From the NCBI GenBank assembly GCA_900660155.1, contig CABFPE010000720.1:1-64000 (forward strand): DNA of 64,000 nt. Direction: 5' to 3'. Each line of letters begins with the position of its first letter. Position 1 is the first letter of the stretch. The notes beneath the pieces were generated by a model that searched no databases, had not been told where the DNA came from, and was given only the letters and a program-made list of their open reading frames with translations. Of the stretch, positions 20,718 to 31,717 are shown one piece after another. The translations under genes were made by a program, and so were the position numbers. The stretch is from Hofstenia miamia. Taxonomy: Eukaryota > Xenacoelomorpha > Acoela > Hofsteniidae.

Positions 20718-20899
20718 CAGTGGCATTTTGAGGGGGGGCGATCGCGAACGCTTATAAAAAATGCTTCGTTTACTCAACATTGAATATGGTTCACATTAAT
20801 TATAGATGCTATTCTTTGTTCAAAAATCTTTTTTTACAATTTTCTTTCCGAAAAAATTAGTGTCAGCCCCCCGTTTTAAATATCCTAAACGTGGCTCTG
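20718..20899. mobile_element. Short hAT-like non-autonomous element, 182 bp
   Basis: The left end is CAGTGGCATTTTGAGGGGGG; the right end read inverted is CAGAGCCACGTTTAGG, an imperfect terminal inverted repeat. Flanks ATTTACAG (20710-20717) and ATTTACAA (20900-20907) match at 7 of 8 bases, as expected for an 8-bp hAT duplication. Inner G and C runs (GGGGGGGCG / GCCCCCCG) are also roughly inverted. There is no coding capacity. Confidence 0.6.
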
Positions 20900-22079
20900 A
20901 TTTACAACAATGTTTTCATATTTTATTTTATCATACATTTATTCAAGTTCATTGCATCAAAGATTTGAGCTACACTATATTTTTCTGCACTTAAACTTGG
21001 TTTTTTCCTAACTTGTACATGCACTTCATATTTGGTTTTTGCAATAATGGTATTTATTTTAATGCATGTATTATTAAATAATAAGTTAAAGAAACATATT
21101 TCTTTAAATTGATCTAGTCGAAAGAATTTGAAAAAACCTTTCAGTTGATTTTTCATTTTAAAATATATTTCTGTTGTAACATAGTTCAAAGAACAAATAG
21201 TTTGCGGTCCTATCTCATGTCTCATTGAGTATTATATTTGCATAACTCTTCTTTCAATGTATTCATGACACCAGGCAATTCAGTGAATGGTTAATTGTTG
21301 AACACGAACATTGGCTCATGCAAAATTCCTTGTAGTTGGATTCAATGAGATATTGTATTGTCCACCCAATTGATGTGTATGCACAATTTGGGAATTTCAG
21401 GATCATTCTGCAGCTGAGATTCAATTTGTGAAGACATTTCAAGGCTTAGGTTTTTAATTGTACTTTACTTTTAAAACGCCATCAAAATTTGAACACTGAA
21501 GCGGGCGTACAAAAGTATACTTAGACCACCGAGGCGGTTGATTGTTGACCATAACATCATAGATGTATATTTTTTTAAATAAAATTTGTATTCAAACTTT
21601 GTATCTGTCAAGAAAATAAATTTGTTGATTTCATTTGGAAAACACAGAAGCATGCAATAGCTGAATTTCTTTTCTCACGACGTTTTGTAGACATGGTTTC
21701 AAATTAGATGTGAAAATGTGATTTTTTCAAGTTATAGACCGCTACCCATAATTCCATAATGTTCTTGCTGTTCAGTATTTGTAGACAATTTTAATTTTAT
21801 ATTATTTTAATGGTATTTCTATATTTTTTGACGACGTGAGACATCAGGCTTTTTGACAACAAACCTAAAAATGTTTGTACGTTGTAAATTCGTCAATAAT
21901 TTTTTGAGCGTAGCAGATTTTTTGAATACCATTAATTATATTATTTTTCCATTATGATACTTTGTTTCTTCCAAGATTAGTTTTGGTAAAATATCAAAGA
22001 TTCGGTTCTCACCAATATTCCGGCAGCAAAAATCATTTCAAAATATAAATGTTGCAAACTATACTCATTAGGGTAATTT

Positions 22080-23112
22080 CTAAAAAAATTTGTGAAATCA
22101 CTTGCAATCGAGGAACTTCTGAGCACAGATTACTCAATATCAAATATATTTTACCATTAGAAAAAAATTGATCCCATTTTCTTTAGGAAATATTGAAAAA
22201 ACGTAAAAAACAGAATTTTTTTCACAGAACTCTATGTAGTGACCTTGCCACAATACATTAAATATTATTTTTTGCTATGCACTTTAGATTTAAAAATTCA
22301 AATTTTTTTGTGTTTGCATGAAGCTCTTCCATAAGTTTGACGGCTCATTCAGCATTTTAATTGGATCTAGGAATATCAATTAATGATTCCGCTATCTGCC
22401 AGTTGGGTCTCAAAGGAGTTTATTGCCTTCACGGATTTTGTCTAATTGATTGCAGTCGGCAATTCACGAAAAGTGGCTTCATTATAGTGTTGCGAGTGAA
22501 ACCAAGCGTCAGCCCATTCATAAGCGATGAAGTCGCATGCCTTACCCAGGATGTGGCGCCGGTCTGGCAAGAGAAAAATCCTATAACTGCATATATAGCG
22601 CGTGAGCTGCATCTTGCTTGGTGCAAGTTAGGGAGTTTCTTCCAGCTGATTAGAGGCCAACAAAAAGCTGTCTTGAAAGAAAGATATGATTGACATAGTT
22701 CACATAGAAACTTAAAGTCGTACCGCCATCCAGGATTTTCGCTTTTATCAATTTCATCCGTGGGGACTTTGTTGTATTCACACAAAGGAAATGCGTACTT
22801 CTCTGATATTATGTCAATGAATTGGTAATTCAGATTACGTTTTGTTGTTGGCTCATTAATAAGAAAGTTCATTACGAGTTTCAGAAGAAGGTCAAGCACG
22901 TAATGTTGGCAGCCAATGTACTGAGGCCTTTGAAAACCTTTTCTTGTCACTTCATCAACATGTGGAATGCCTGGATCCCTTTTTTGCTTTAGAGAAGAAG
23001 GAAGATTCTTGTTCCAGATAGATTTATTGGCATTAGCGCTGTTGCTAGAGTTTTTAGACATCATATAATTTTTATATAACAAAGTTACAATGTATAGAAG
23101 ATAATCATCCAA
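22080..23112 (-). pseudogene. Transposase-like fossil of an uncharacterised family
   Basis: The minus strand has a 227-codon open frame (23112-22429) with PGIPHVDEVTRKGFQRPQYI, then GCQHYVLDLLLKLVMN, NPGWRYDFKFLCELCQSY and KLPNLHQARCSSRAIYAV. A decayed continuation (LIDIPRSN, then NAERAVKLMEELHANTKK) follows. From memory, these blocks (Cys-Gln-His-x-Val-Leu-Asp; Ala-Arg-x-x-Ser-Arg-Ala; Asp-Ile-Pro-Arg-Ser-Asn; Ala-Glu-Arg-Ala) recur in multi-copy 'uncharacterised' proteins of arthropods and cnidarians that behave like DNA transposon products. I could not find element ends. The + strand ORF at 22361-22693 is a shadow. Confidence 0.5.
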
Positions 23113-23974
23113 ATATAGTATTTTTAGACGGATGCCAAGTTAATAATATACAAAATATCATATAAATATTGAAATGCAATATTTTGTATTGGATCTTTAA
23201 TAATAGATACAAGTTATTATAGTAAAACCCAAATTGGTGTAAAGGGACATTCTTAGACGGACTAGCTTTAAAGAATGATCTAAAAGATTGACGTGAATTA
23301 TAAATTATAAATACTTAAAAATGTTGCACTACGATCATAATATCTGCCTAAAATAATGTATTCTGTAAAACTACAGAGCAATTAATCTCTATAATAATTT
23401 TCAATTTTACAATCGTATCTGAGCCTAATCCTACCCTACACTAACTCTGATTTGCATCATAGAGTCAGGGTTTTACCATTTAAATCGATAAAAGAGGTAG
23501 CTATAATTATTCTTCTTGATTTATCTGAAACAGAAGTGATATTTTATCATAAGCGAGGTCGTAACCTTTTAGGCCTGAATTTTTCAAAGTGTTTCAAATA
23601 TGTAAAGAAGGCTCGAATCTACCAAAAGGCCCGTAATTTTTTTTTTTTAAATTTTAAAACGTATTCCGTAAAATTTAAGAACATGTTAATTTATTTTAGA
23701 GTATTTTATATAAATGAATTTTTTGCCGTCACGAAATTTTTTGCATCTTGAAGCAATGCGCATTGTAGTGCTGCCTTTCTTCAAAAGAAATGTTTGTTAG
23801 ATTTTGAGGCAATTTGCATTTTATCACACATATATTTTCTTAAGAATGCATATAAAAAGTATTTTTAGCGAATTCTCTAAATTGTTCCGATTTCGTGACG
23901 GTATAAAAATGCAGACCAATTTAAAGAAATCGTTAAAAATACTTTTTTCTATAACTTTTCAAGGAAATATATGG

Positions 23975-24060
23975 GTGGATAGAGTCAAGCAAATTTATTG
24001 CTTAGTAAAATAAACAAACAAACAAATACTACAAACTACTATACATTTAAAATGCAAATT
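23975..24060 (-). mobile_element. LINE 3' UTR remnant
   Basis: AGAGTCAAGCAAATTTATTG followed by CTACAAACTACTA-type sequence matches the 3' UTR of the LINE at 10940-11040 (AGAGTCAAAGCAAATTTATT, CTACAAACTAACA). It is the same orientation and severely 5'-truncated. Confidence 0.6.
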
Positions 24061-24243
24061 GCCAATTTAGAGCAATTGCTAAAAAATATTTTTTATGCCA
24101 TGTATTAAGATAGCACACGAATTCAATTTTCGTACGTCATCGCACGGCAGAAATATTTCGTAGCAAAAAATATTTCATGTAATGATTGTACATCTACATA
24201 AAAAGAAAAGTTATCTAGATTTGTGGTTATATTTCCATTTTAG

Positions 24244-24498
24244 AAAACATTCTCTGCACGTAGTCGTTTGATGACCATCATTTTGCGGCTGCATTGTGCA
24301 CGAGTTGCTTGTCTTGTCTTTCTCCACATGATAACTGATTTCTGCAGTTTGCTTATTCCTTCACTACTCTATTATTTCATCGAATACCTTTGTAAGGACG
24401 GCGATTTGGTGGTCGGCTGTTCACTTGGTTGTGCAATGCTTTGTTTTACATTCATTGGAATTTGTTGTGATCAAGTGGCATTGTTTGAAGGAATTAAG
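24244..24498 (+). CDS. ABCC10: ABCC10-like exon: TMD1 first helices
   Basis: The exon opens after TCCATTTTAG and closes at AAG|GTTCGC, 85 codons, phase 0 at both ends. It reads KTFSARSRLMTIILRLHCAR, then two hydrophobic spans (ACLVFLHMITDFCSLLIPSL and GCSLGCAMLCFTFIGICC) separated by an acidic loop (EYLCKDGD). This matches the first two helices of TMD1 in ABCC10, where a basic amphipathic segment precedes the first helix. The apparent ORF continuation past 24498 is intronic. Confidence 0.85.
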
Positions 24499-24829
24499 GT
24501 TCGCAATTTTAATGAAAACATTCTCAAAAGACAAATCTGTATCAGTCTCAGCTGAACTTAGTTTTTGATGTCTCCATTAGTAAAATTCCCATTTGTGTAA
24601 AAGTCTACTAGTGTATTTCTGTGGAAATTTAACAGACGCTTTTTAAGTTAGTTCTCATATAAATGAAATAAAAAACTTTTGACTCAACATTTCCTGAAAT
24701 TGATATCAATTAATCTTCCGAAAAATTCATTATTTTAAATTTTTGGTTTTAAGTTTCTATTTTTGAAATATCATTAATATTTAGCAAATCTTTTCCTTCG
24801 TCTATAACTCCTCTTTTTAATAATTTAAT

Positions 24830-25440
24830 TATCCTAGCAAGGGATGTCGAGTTAAATCCTGGCCAATTTTAGATGAATGTAATTTGAACGTTTACAAAAT
24901 TATTATAAAGACAATTTTAAATATATTTATTTAAACGCCAGAAGTCTGAATTCAAATAGAAATAATTTAGCTCAAATTTAATTTTCTCAATTGTAGAAAC
25001 TTATTTAAACAATGATCTATATCCAAATTTGTTCAATCCAGACTCCAAACATTTTAATGTTTTTTTAAAAATAAGGATAGTAGAGGTGATGGTCTTATAC
25101 TAGTTCTACCAAAAGTTTTAAATCCAATACATAAGAAAGAATTTGAATCAGGTCATTCTGTTTTTGAAACACTATGGATAGAAATGAATGAATTAATGTT
25201 ACTTATAATCCAAATGAAAACTTTCTTGTAGAGTATATAAAATTTAAGTGTTTTGTAGTTTCAGATATTCCTAGTAATAGCTCATCACTAAACATATTAG
25301 GTAACTTTAACATCAAATCTTTCAATTTTTATGAAAAAATATTCTTTGAAAGGATTCTATTTATAATTTAAAAAACTTTTACAATTTAGTTGTGACCTCC
25401 TGGAAGAACCTGGGAGTGCGATATAATGAAATATATTTCC
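24830..25440 (+). pseudogene. LINE ORF2 5' fragment: decayed 2A-like motif and endonuclease
   Basis: The + strand pieces LARDVELNPGQF, YLNDLYPNLFNPDSKHFNVF-like text and NILGNFNIKSFNFYEK parallel the leader and endonuclease of the minus-strand LINE (GDIETNPGP, DIDPNLFNPDRQIFEVF, LNIFGDFNINYFNS). The 2A-like box has become DVELNPGQ, losing the final Pro. Many stops are present. It sits 330 bp after an ABCC10 exon, in the intron. Confidence 0.7.
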
Positions 25441-25489
25441 GAGCAAATGCACGAATATTTTGGAGAAAACAGATTTAATTCATTATTAC

Positions 25490-25800
25490 AAAATGTAGAA
25501 TCCCGTAAAAGTAACTCCCTATTTTCGGCCTGCCTGAATCTGAAGCTCCAGAATCCACCGTAGATAACATACTGAAGACATGCGAAGTCCACTCTTCTGC
25601 CTTGCCTAAAATTTCAGGCATTGGCGTTACCCGTGATGATGAACCCAGGCTAGTCAAGCTTGTTTTGCTAACCCCTCCTTTGCCAGAAATCTTTTCACTA
25701 ACCAATCTGCCTTTAAAGGCAATGCCGATTTCAGTCACTTGTCCATCTGCGATGATTTAACCCATCTTCAAGCAGACGTTCGCAGGATTATTTAGTAAAA
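25490..25800 (+). pseudogene. LINE ORF1-like segment (restriction of RNA-binding type)
   Basis: The frame GLPESEAPESTVDNILKTCE, then ALPKISGIGVTRDDEPRLVK resembles the RNA-binding ORF1 of many LINEs, where an 'I-x-G-L-P-E-S' strand is followed by an 'R-x-G...R-P-x-x-V' strand. It runs to a stop near 25760. The opposite-strand frames here (25475-25738, 25386-25592) are shadows. The start is lost. Confidence 0.5.
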
Positions 25801-25801
25801 T

Positions 25802-26975
25802 GTGCCAAGCTTTGTTATAATGCAAATCAGGATTTTTGAGTTATCTGCTACCCCAACAAGTAGAGCATTGTCTTTCAGTGCCAGATCCATCCGAAACAAG
25901 CCAATCATCAAAAATCGCTGCATTGCATTAAACAATCCTTTTATCACTATCATCACTGAAACTTGGCTTCATCCTAAGAACTCCGTTGCTGTACTACTGA
26001 TCACTCCACCTGGGCATGCTCATATCCGTGTTGATCGCTCCACTGGTTTTGCGGTGGAATTTTATGCATCTTCAAATCATCGTTACTACACAAATTCCAC
26101 GTTCCTACTTTCAACTTAACTTCCTTTGAAATCACCTTAATTTCTTTTATTCATATTCGTCTGCTATATTCTATCATTCCCCTAATCCTCATACCTCTGT
26201 GTTCTTTAACCATTTTTCTAAACTGTTATGCTATCGACCCTTGTCTTCAGCAATTGCGTTTGAATCGGAGATTTCAGCCTTCCTGGCAAAACGCGCTGTT
26301 AACTGTGACTTCCTTCACATCCTCGATCAGTTCGCCCTTAAGCAGATGGTGACTGAAGCCACACATAGCCACGAAAACAGACTTGACCTTGTCGTCATAC
26401 CAAATTCCTGTGAAAACGTCAATGTGAGCATTTTTGATACATTGACTTTGTCTGATCGCCTTCCAATTCAAGTCAATTATATCCTTGCTCTATATCCATC
26501 AACCGTTCGCGCAAATACTATCAAAAGGCTGAACTGGAAAAAGCCGACCCACAGTGACTATCTAGCTCATTGCACACCATCTTTAATCATGCTTCCACCC
26601 ACAGTGACACTGACATGTTAACCAAAATACTGTACAATGTTTTCAACATTCTTGCTTATTCAACCATCAAGCCCAACATCATGTCTATCAGTGTAAACAA
26701 ACGCACTCATATTTGGTACAACTCTGAAATCAGGACTCAACTACATGCTACATTGTCAAAAAAGGAATCATCTGCCTACACTGATTTCAATGCGACTGCA
26801 CATGTAGATATCCTCAAGAAATTAATTAACAAAGCTCTGTTAAATTATCGCTTATGCAAAAACGATTTTGCTGCCTTCAAGTCAATGTCTTCAACCGAGT
26901 CTACCCATATAGCCTATCTCACTCATAACGACTTTGTAATAGCCTTTCAGCACAAGATAAATCTCCAATTTTGAC
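25802..26975 (+). pseudogene. LINE endonuclease and linker pieces
   Basis: Open pieces in shifting frames cover the APE-type endonuclease (ALSFSARSIRNKP with the N-block worn down; IITETWLHPKN catalytic Glu block; FALKQMVTEATHSHENRLDL, and LTLSDRLPIQV near the end), then the linker to RT (NKRTHIWYNSEIRTQLHATL and NKALLNYRLCKNDFAAFKSM). The order and spacing agree with a CR1-group ORF2. Several frameshifts separate the pieces. Confidence 0.7.
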
Positions 26976-27079
26976 CCTTCCCTTGAACCAATTGATCCTC
27001 CTCACAATTCACTTAGCCAACTGACGCATTTCACGCCTTACTCCACAGTTGATGTACTTAAAGTTATCAGTTCAGAAAA

Positions 27080-27769
27080 CCCAACCTTCTGTGAATCAAA
27101 ATAATTCCGTCGACTATCCTCCGTTCACACTTGATGCCTGTTATCAATTAAATGACATCGATGGTTAATTAGCCAATCCTTGCTGGCTCCTTTCCCAGCC
27201 GTTTCAAGATTGCCATCCTAACACCATTCCTGAGGAAATCCACTATCGACCCATCCGTTGCTTCTAAATACGACAACATTTCTTTTTTACCTTACTTGTC
27301 TAAAGTCCTCAAAAAACTCGTCTTGGCTCAACTCAGTCAACACACACACCACAACAACATTCTCGATGAATGGCAGTCCACCTACAAATGAGGACACTCG
27401 ACCAAACTAGCAATATTAGCTGCCCACGACAAATTTTGGTGTGATTGTGATACTGGTCTCTTGTTACTGTTAGTTCTGACTGACTTATCGGCTGTCTTTG
27501 ACATGGTTTACCACAATGTTCTGATCACCCGTCTTCAAAATTCCTTTGCCATCTCTGGTCTTGCACTTCAATGGCTCCACTCGTACCTCTATAATCACAG
27601 CTCTTACGTTCTATTGGATTGCCAGCGCTCTCAACCTTCTGCCAACTCATGCGGTGTACCTCAATGCTCAGTTCTTGGACCTCTCCTTTTTTCGTGGTAC
27701 ATCTCTCCTTTTTCAGCTGTTCTCATATACTTTTATGTATGTCTTGTAAATTACACAGATGGCCTTCAA
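27080..27769 (+). pseudogene. LINE reverse transcriptase, motifs up to the hAT insertion
   Basis: The block LTDLSAVFDMVYHNVLITRL is RT motif A with its catalytic Asp. WLHSYLYNHSSYVLLDCQRS is the connecting segment, and SCGVPQCSVLGPLLFSWYIS is motif B (Gln-Gly changed to Gln-Cys). The YxDD region reads NYTDGLQ, immediately at the left end of the inserted hAT element. An earlier YRPI block is decayed around 27245. Confidence 0.75.
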
Positions 27770-28295
27770 CAGACACTGGAAACAAATAATTTTATTGAAA
27801 TAATTTCAATAAATAATATTGAAATAATTTATTTTACCAACTGAAAATAAAAATAATATATTTTTGGGAAAAAATAATTTTAAAATAATTGTGCTTTTCT
27901 GTCACTGAATATATGGTTTTATTGCCTGCCTGGGAATTTGGCATTTTTATCGCTGAGGCAACTTCCAACCTGGTCGAGCGTCTCTTCAGTCAGCTAAGCA
28001 AGTCATGAGCCCACATCGCAAAAACATGACACCCATGCATTTGGAAATCGTCATGTTCTTGAAAGTTAACAGGCGATTTTGGGATTCCTCAGTGCTGGAT
28101 TTGGTTATCAATAAAGAAACTGCTGAGTAACTGTTGAAAATCATTGAATAATGTTTTTATCTTGTGTGCTGTAATTTTGAAAATAATTGCAAAAAAAATA
28201 ATAATAATTGCAATATTATTTATTTTTTGTTCTTAAAATAAAAATAATTTATTTTTGGTTCAAAATATATTTCAATAAATTATTTCCAGTGTCTG
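27770..28295 (+). mobile_element. Non-autonomous hAT element inserted in the LINE, perfect 8-bp duplication
   Basis: Ends are CAGACACTGGAAACAAATAA and its inverse (TTATTTCCAGTGTCTG at the right), a terminal inverted repeat of about 26 bp with small changes. Identical flanks GCCTTCAA lie at 27762-27769 and 28296-28303. AT-rich arms surround a central piece coding for the hAT dimerisation region: NLVERLFSQLSK, then MSPHRKNMTPMHLEIVMFLK across a frameshift. It is an internally deleted derivative keeping only the transposase C terminus. Confidence 0.9.
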
Positions 28296-28303
28296 GCCTT
28301 CAA

Positions 28304-28960
28304 TGCGTTTTTAGCTCCTCAAATATCTCAGATTGCCTATGTATGCACAGCAACTGACTGCATTATGGCCATTCGATCTTGATTACTTGGTAATGGATTA
28401 TCTTTCAATGACGATAAGCTTGAATTCATTCACTTTTTCCCTGATCCTCACCTTGCAAAGGCCAATCTTGCAATTGGTGTCACTACCCGTAGTAACAGCC
28501 TGTCAGCCCTCGATTCTGGTGTCATTATTGACTCTGATTTATCCTTCCGACTTCACATTTCACGCGTTTTCAAGTCTTGCTTCACTGTTCTAAGCAATTT
28601 CTGGAAGGTCCGTTGTTGGCTTCCATTTGATTCTGCCAAGGCTCTTGTTCACACTCATGTTCTCTCCCGCATCGACTTTTCCAATTCTTTTCTTTTCTCA
28701 TGCCCTGATTATATCCTATCCTCTCTGCAGGAAGTAAAAAACTGTCCTTCCTGGTTCATATCTACTCAGGATGTCAGTTCACCCACTCTTAGTCTTATTC
28801 GCAGTCTCCATTGGCTCACAGTCCACTGTCGAATCCACTATTATCATTCAAGATTGTTCATAACTGTCTTCACTCACAGTGTTCGCCTCCTTACCTATCA
28901 TCTCTCCTGAAGATTCAACCGTCGTCTTCTCTACTCCACCCATATATTTAAAATTTAATA
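28304..28960 (+). pseudogene. LINE reverse transcriptase, C-terminal part after the hAT insertion
   Basis: Frames resume on the + strand with SFNDDKLEFIHFFPDP, then SLSALDSGVIIDSDLSF and HVLSRIDFSNSFLFSCPDYI, and SLHWLTVHCRIHY. These are the thumb-like and C-terminal blocks of CR1-group RT (the D-S-x-L-S-F and L-H-W-L-x-V motifs). It continues the frame set interrupted at 27769. Confidence 0.7.
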
Positions 28961-30318
28961 TAATAATATTATGATTATAAATTTCCTTCTTAAATATACC
29001 ATAGTTGAGTGGTGCACGCAAACTTTCTTGCAGAGGGTAAAAGGTTTTGCAGATTTTGTCAGAAATGCACTTTCATGCAATAGAAGAAAAACTTTTTATA
29101 CAAATGTATCCAGGCTATGCTCTTGTTGTTTAGGCTTCAATTAATCAATGAAGCTAACAGACTGCAACTCAAATGATGTTTATATCATTATTGATTAGGG
29201 CAAGGATGCTTAGCTAATAAGACTTGTTAAAGCACTCCCTAACATTTCGTGGAAACCTAAGAAACAAGCATTTGTAGGAAATTAGTATAAAATTGGTAAA
29301 TATATTATAGCTAATAGCAAGAAACAATATAGGAATATGTGTTAGTCTAAAGTTACGTTTCACGAAAAGTTTTTCCTGGTGACCTTCTCGCTATTTACGA
29401 AGTAATTGTTAGATTAACTTATGTATGCCAACACACTGAGGCTGTATGCATGATAAGTTTTTCCTTGCATTAGAAGAAGACTTATGGGAAAGCTTGTAGA
29501 TGGACCTTAATTACAATGACAAATATATTTGCTGTAAATGTTTTAGAGTTAAGCATGACTGATTGCCTCTTTGAGTTTTACAAAATGGCGCAAACTTGTT
29601 GAAGGTAAACAAAATTTGGAGAATTGCTACAAGCTTAGAAAGGCCTTATTTTAATCAAACACATGGAATTGTTTTTCCATTGTAATTGACACAACAAGCT
29701 TTATTAAGCAAAACCTCCCCATTCGTTTCAAACGTTGAGGGTTTAATCGAATCTTTTCGCATGAACCATCGTTTTATTGTTGCTTTTTCTGTCAAAGCTG
29801 GTGCAGCCAGAATGTTATATAGTATCTTTTGGTTTTAAACAGTATTGTGAGAAACATACTATAAACTCATGTATAGATATGCAACAGCATTGGTTATTTG
29901 TTTTCGTTTGTTACAAGACTGTGTTTAAACTTTAGCTGAAACTTTCATTATATTTTAGTTCTAAAAATTTCTAGTCCAACGCTAATTTTTAAAAATATAT
30001 TTTGGAAGACGTTCCTTCAAGAATGTACGAACCTTTGCAGACATTTAATCCAATGAAAGTTGTGAGAGAACTCCTTTAGATATCTGGAAAATTTTCATCT
30101 TAAGATTGGCATTTTCGATCAAAGAATATAAGAATACTTTTTTTCATTTATCATAATTTATTTTATTTTTGAACTAGAGTAAATGAACTTTCTTATATCC
30201 TTGTGTGATATTTTAGAATTAAGTAGGTTATATTTTTGTTGCCTTACACATAGCCTGTCAATTATTTGCATTTAATTTTTTATAATCAATTTTTGGAATT
30301 TTGAGTGCTTACTTTTAG
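28961..30318 (+). other. Intron sequence before ABCC10 TMD1 exon 3; nothing recognised
   Basis: AT-rich intronic DNA with no ORF of note, no RNA gene and no clear element ends. Confidence 0.5.
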
Positions 30319-30498
30319 CTTCGTATTCGTATTCGAGGGTCAATATCAGCAGCTCTCTATCAAAAAGTTTTGTCTGTAAATCGATCTACGCTATCAACAT
30401 TCACATTGGGTCAAATATCCACATTCATCACAGTTGATTCAACCAACATAAGTTTCTTTTTCCTTATGATTCAGCAAACTATTTCTACACCGTTATTG
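30319..30498 (+). CDS. ABCC10: ABCC10-like exon: TMD1, between helices 2 and 3
   Basis: Bounded by CTTTTAG and TTG|GTACAT, exactly 60 codons, phase 0 both ends. It reads LRIRIRGSISAALYQKVLSV, then LGQISTFITVDSTNISFFFL. This is the ABCC cytoplasmic coupling region: basic helix, 'A-L-Y-x-K-x-L' block, then the 'G-x-x-x-x-x-x-x-x-D-x-x' block equivalent to GEALNLLGTDSERL in vertebrate ABCC10. Confidence 0.85.
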
Positions 30499-30561
30499 GT
30501 ACATTTATTTCATTTTTTTGCAAAAACACATTAAACATTATTGCAAAATACATTCATCATT

Positions 30562-30592
30562 ATATATATATATATATATATGTGTATATATA
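30562..30592. repeat. TA microsatellite
   Basis: Thirty bases of TA dinucleotides ending TGTGTATATATA. Confidence 0.9.
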
Positions 30593-30636
30593 TGTTGCTA
30601 AATATAATTAGCGCCTTTTTTCAATTTTTCCCTTAA

Positions 30637-30770
30637 GGTGCTTTCAGACGAGAATCTTTTGATGTATATCATTTGATAGCAGTCAAAAAAATGCTCGTCT
30701 GAACGCACTTTAATCAAAAATTCATACATTAAAATAATGCTCGTCTGATCGCACATTGTTCAAATTGATG
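30637..30770. repeat. Small inverted repeat family with CAGACGAG arms
   Basis: GTGCTTTCAGACGAG (from about 30641) is inverted as CTCGTCTGAACGCAC (about 30693) and again as CTCGTCTGATCGCAC (about 30749). The three copies of the arm in 130 bp suggest a MITE-like hairpin or two overlapping ones. No target duplication was identified. Confidence 0.45.
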
Positions 30771-30823
30771 CACAAACAGCTTGCAGATTTTTCTCATGCT
30801 TACAATTTTATAATGTGAAAAAA

Positions 30824-30825
<2 letters not shown>

Positions 30826-30862
<37 letters not shown>
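30826..30862. repeat. TA microsatellite
   Basis: TA dinucleotide run of about 36 bp directly upstream of the next exon's acceptor tract. Confidence 0.9.
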
Positions 30863-30865
<3 letters not shown>

Positions 30866-30891
30866 CACTTTTATTTAGTTGTGTATTTTAG

Positions 30892-31050
30892 ATAGTTGGT
30901 GTATTAAGTCTTTTATACCATCACATGGGATATTGCTTTCTATCTGGATTGTTGGTGTGTGCTCTTAGTTTAGTCATTTCGAAATTTTTGATTGGTCGAA
31001 TAATGAGTCTTTCAAACGAATGTCTTCGGCATAAAGATTCACGAATTAAA
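30892..31050 (+). CDS. ABCC10: ABCC10-like exon: TMD1, helices 3-4
   Basis: Bounded by TATTTTAG and AAA|GTTAGT, 53 codons, phase 0. It encodes IVGVLSLLYHHMGYCFLSGL, then a hydrophobic span and RIMSLSNECLRHKDSRIK. The ending matches the ABCC10 block NQEMLQHKDARVK, a signature stretch of the intracellular loop. Confidence 0.9.
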
Positions 31051-31489
31051 GTTAGTGTAAAATAATTTATTATTTATTGGTGTTTTTAAAGTTATTCAAC
31101 TGAGGCAAGTTAAGTCTCTGAAAATTTATATTTACGCATACGTAGATTGCAGTATTTATTTTATATTATATGAAAATGATTTTAAAATATTGAAAATAAC
31201 TATAAATTGCAAAAACAAGGTTTTTTCCTCATAAATAGAAAACTTGGAAATTTTACCGACTTTTATTTGTGAAGCATTGCCCGTAGAATCCTAGTTTTAT
31301 GATTAACACAAAATGAGTTTAATTTCTTTAAATGTATTATCATGTGACATTTGTGGAAATCATAAACAACTATAATATATGAATATTAAGGCGGTTCTTG
31401 GAAAGGAGTTGAGCTAATCATCATTGCGTATTTTAGTGGTTATATGCAACTTTTTCTGAAAATTTTGTTAAGTTTTATATAAATTTTAG

Positions 31490-31717
31490 ATGTTGACTGA
31501 AGTGTTGAATAATATACAGGCAGTAAAATTCTGTTCCATGGAAAACTGCTTCCTTCGTCGTCTGAACGCTGTACGCAGTAAAGAGTTGTCTTGTCTTCGA
31601 AGGATGAAGTTGCTATACGCAATCTACAGCTTCATGTTTGTAATAACACCACCGTTAATGGGATTGGTAATAATTGCAACGTATGTAGCTACTGGGAACA
31701 TTCTCACCACTGCTAAG
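31490..31717 (+). CDS. ABCC10: ABCC10-like exon: TMD1, helix 5 region
   Basis: Bounded by AATTTTAG and AAG|GTTCTT, 76 codons, phase 0. It begins MLTEVLNNIQAVKFCSMENC, equivalent to the ABCC coupling-helix motif L-x-x-x-I-x-x-I-K-F-C-x-x-E, and continues with two hydrophobic runs (SFMFVITPPLMGLVIIATYV) to TGNILTTAK. Vertebrate ABCC10 has LVTELLSGIRVIKFCGWEQ and MGHQLTATK at the same places. The minus-strand ORF over it is a shadow. Confidence 0.92.

Larger units (their letters stand above)
20054..24243 (+). other. ABCC10-like intron with several elements
   Basis: Runs from GTAAAA to the TTTTAG acceptor at 24243. It holds a dispersed repeat with a GGAGG hairpin, a short hAT-like element, an uncharacterised transposase fossil and a LINE tail, each listed separately. 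20900-22080 and 23210-23970 show nothing else. Confidence 0.6.
25490..28960 (+). mobile_element. CR1-like LINE (ORF1 end, EN, RT), interrupted by a hAT element
   Basis: A decayed + strand LINE with distinct GC-richer codon use. It carries an ORF1-like segment (FGLPESEAPESTVDNILKTC, then GIGVTRDDEPRLVKL), an endonuclease (ALSFSARSIRNKP, ITETWLHPKN; then DQFALKQMVTEATHSHENRL ending SDRLPIQV), and RT motif A (LLLVLTDLSAVFDMVYHNVL) and B (CGVPQCSVLGPLLF). The motif C region has become YTDG. A 526-bp hAT element sits at motif C. C-terminal sequence resumes at 28304 (LEFIHFFPDPHLAKANL). Multiple stops and frameshifts indicate an old copy. Confidence 0.8.

Noticed and set aside
22361-22693. 110-residue + strand ORF
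   Set aside because: It overlaps the transposase-like minus frame, which has the recognisable blocks.
25386-25738. Minus-strand ORFs at the start of the second LINE
   Set aside because: Shadows of the + strand ORF1-like text FGLPESEAPESTVD.
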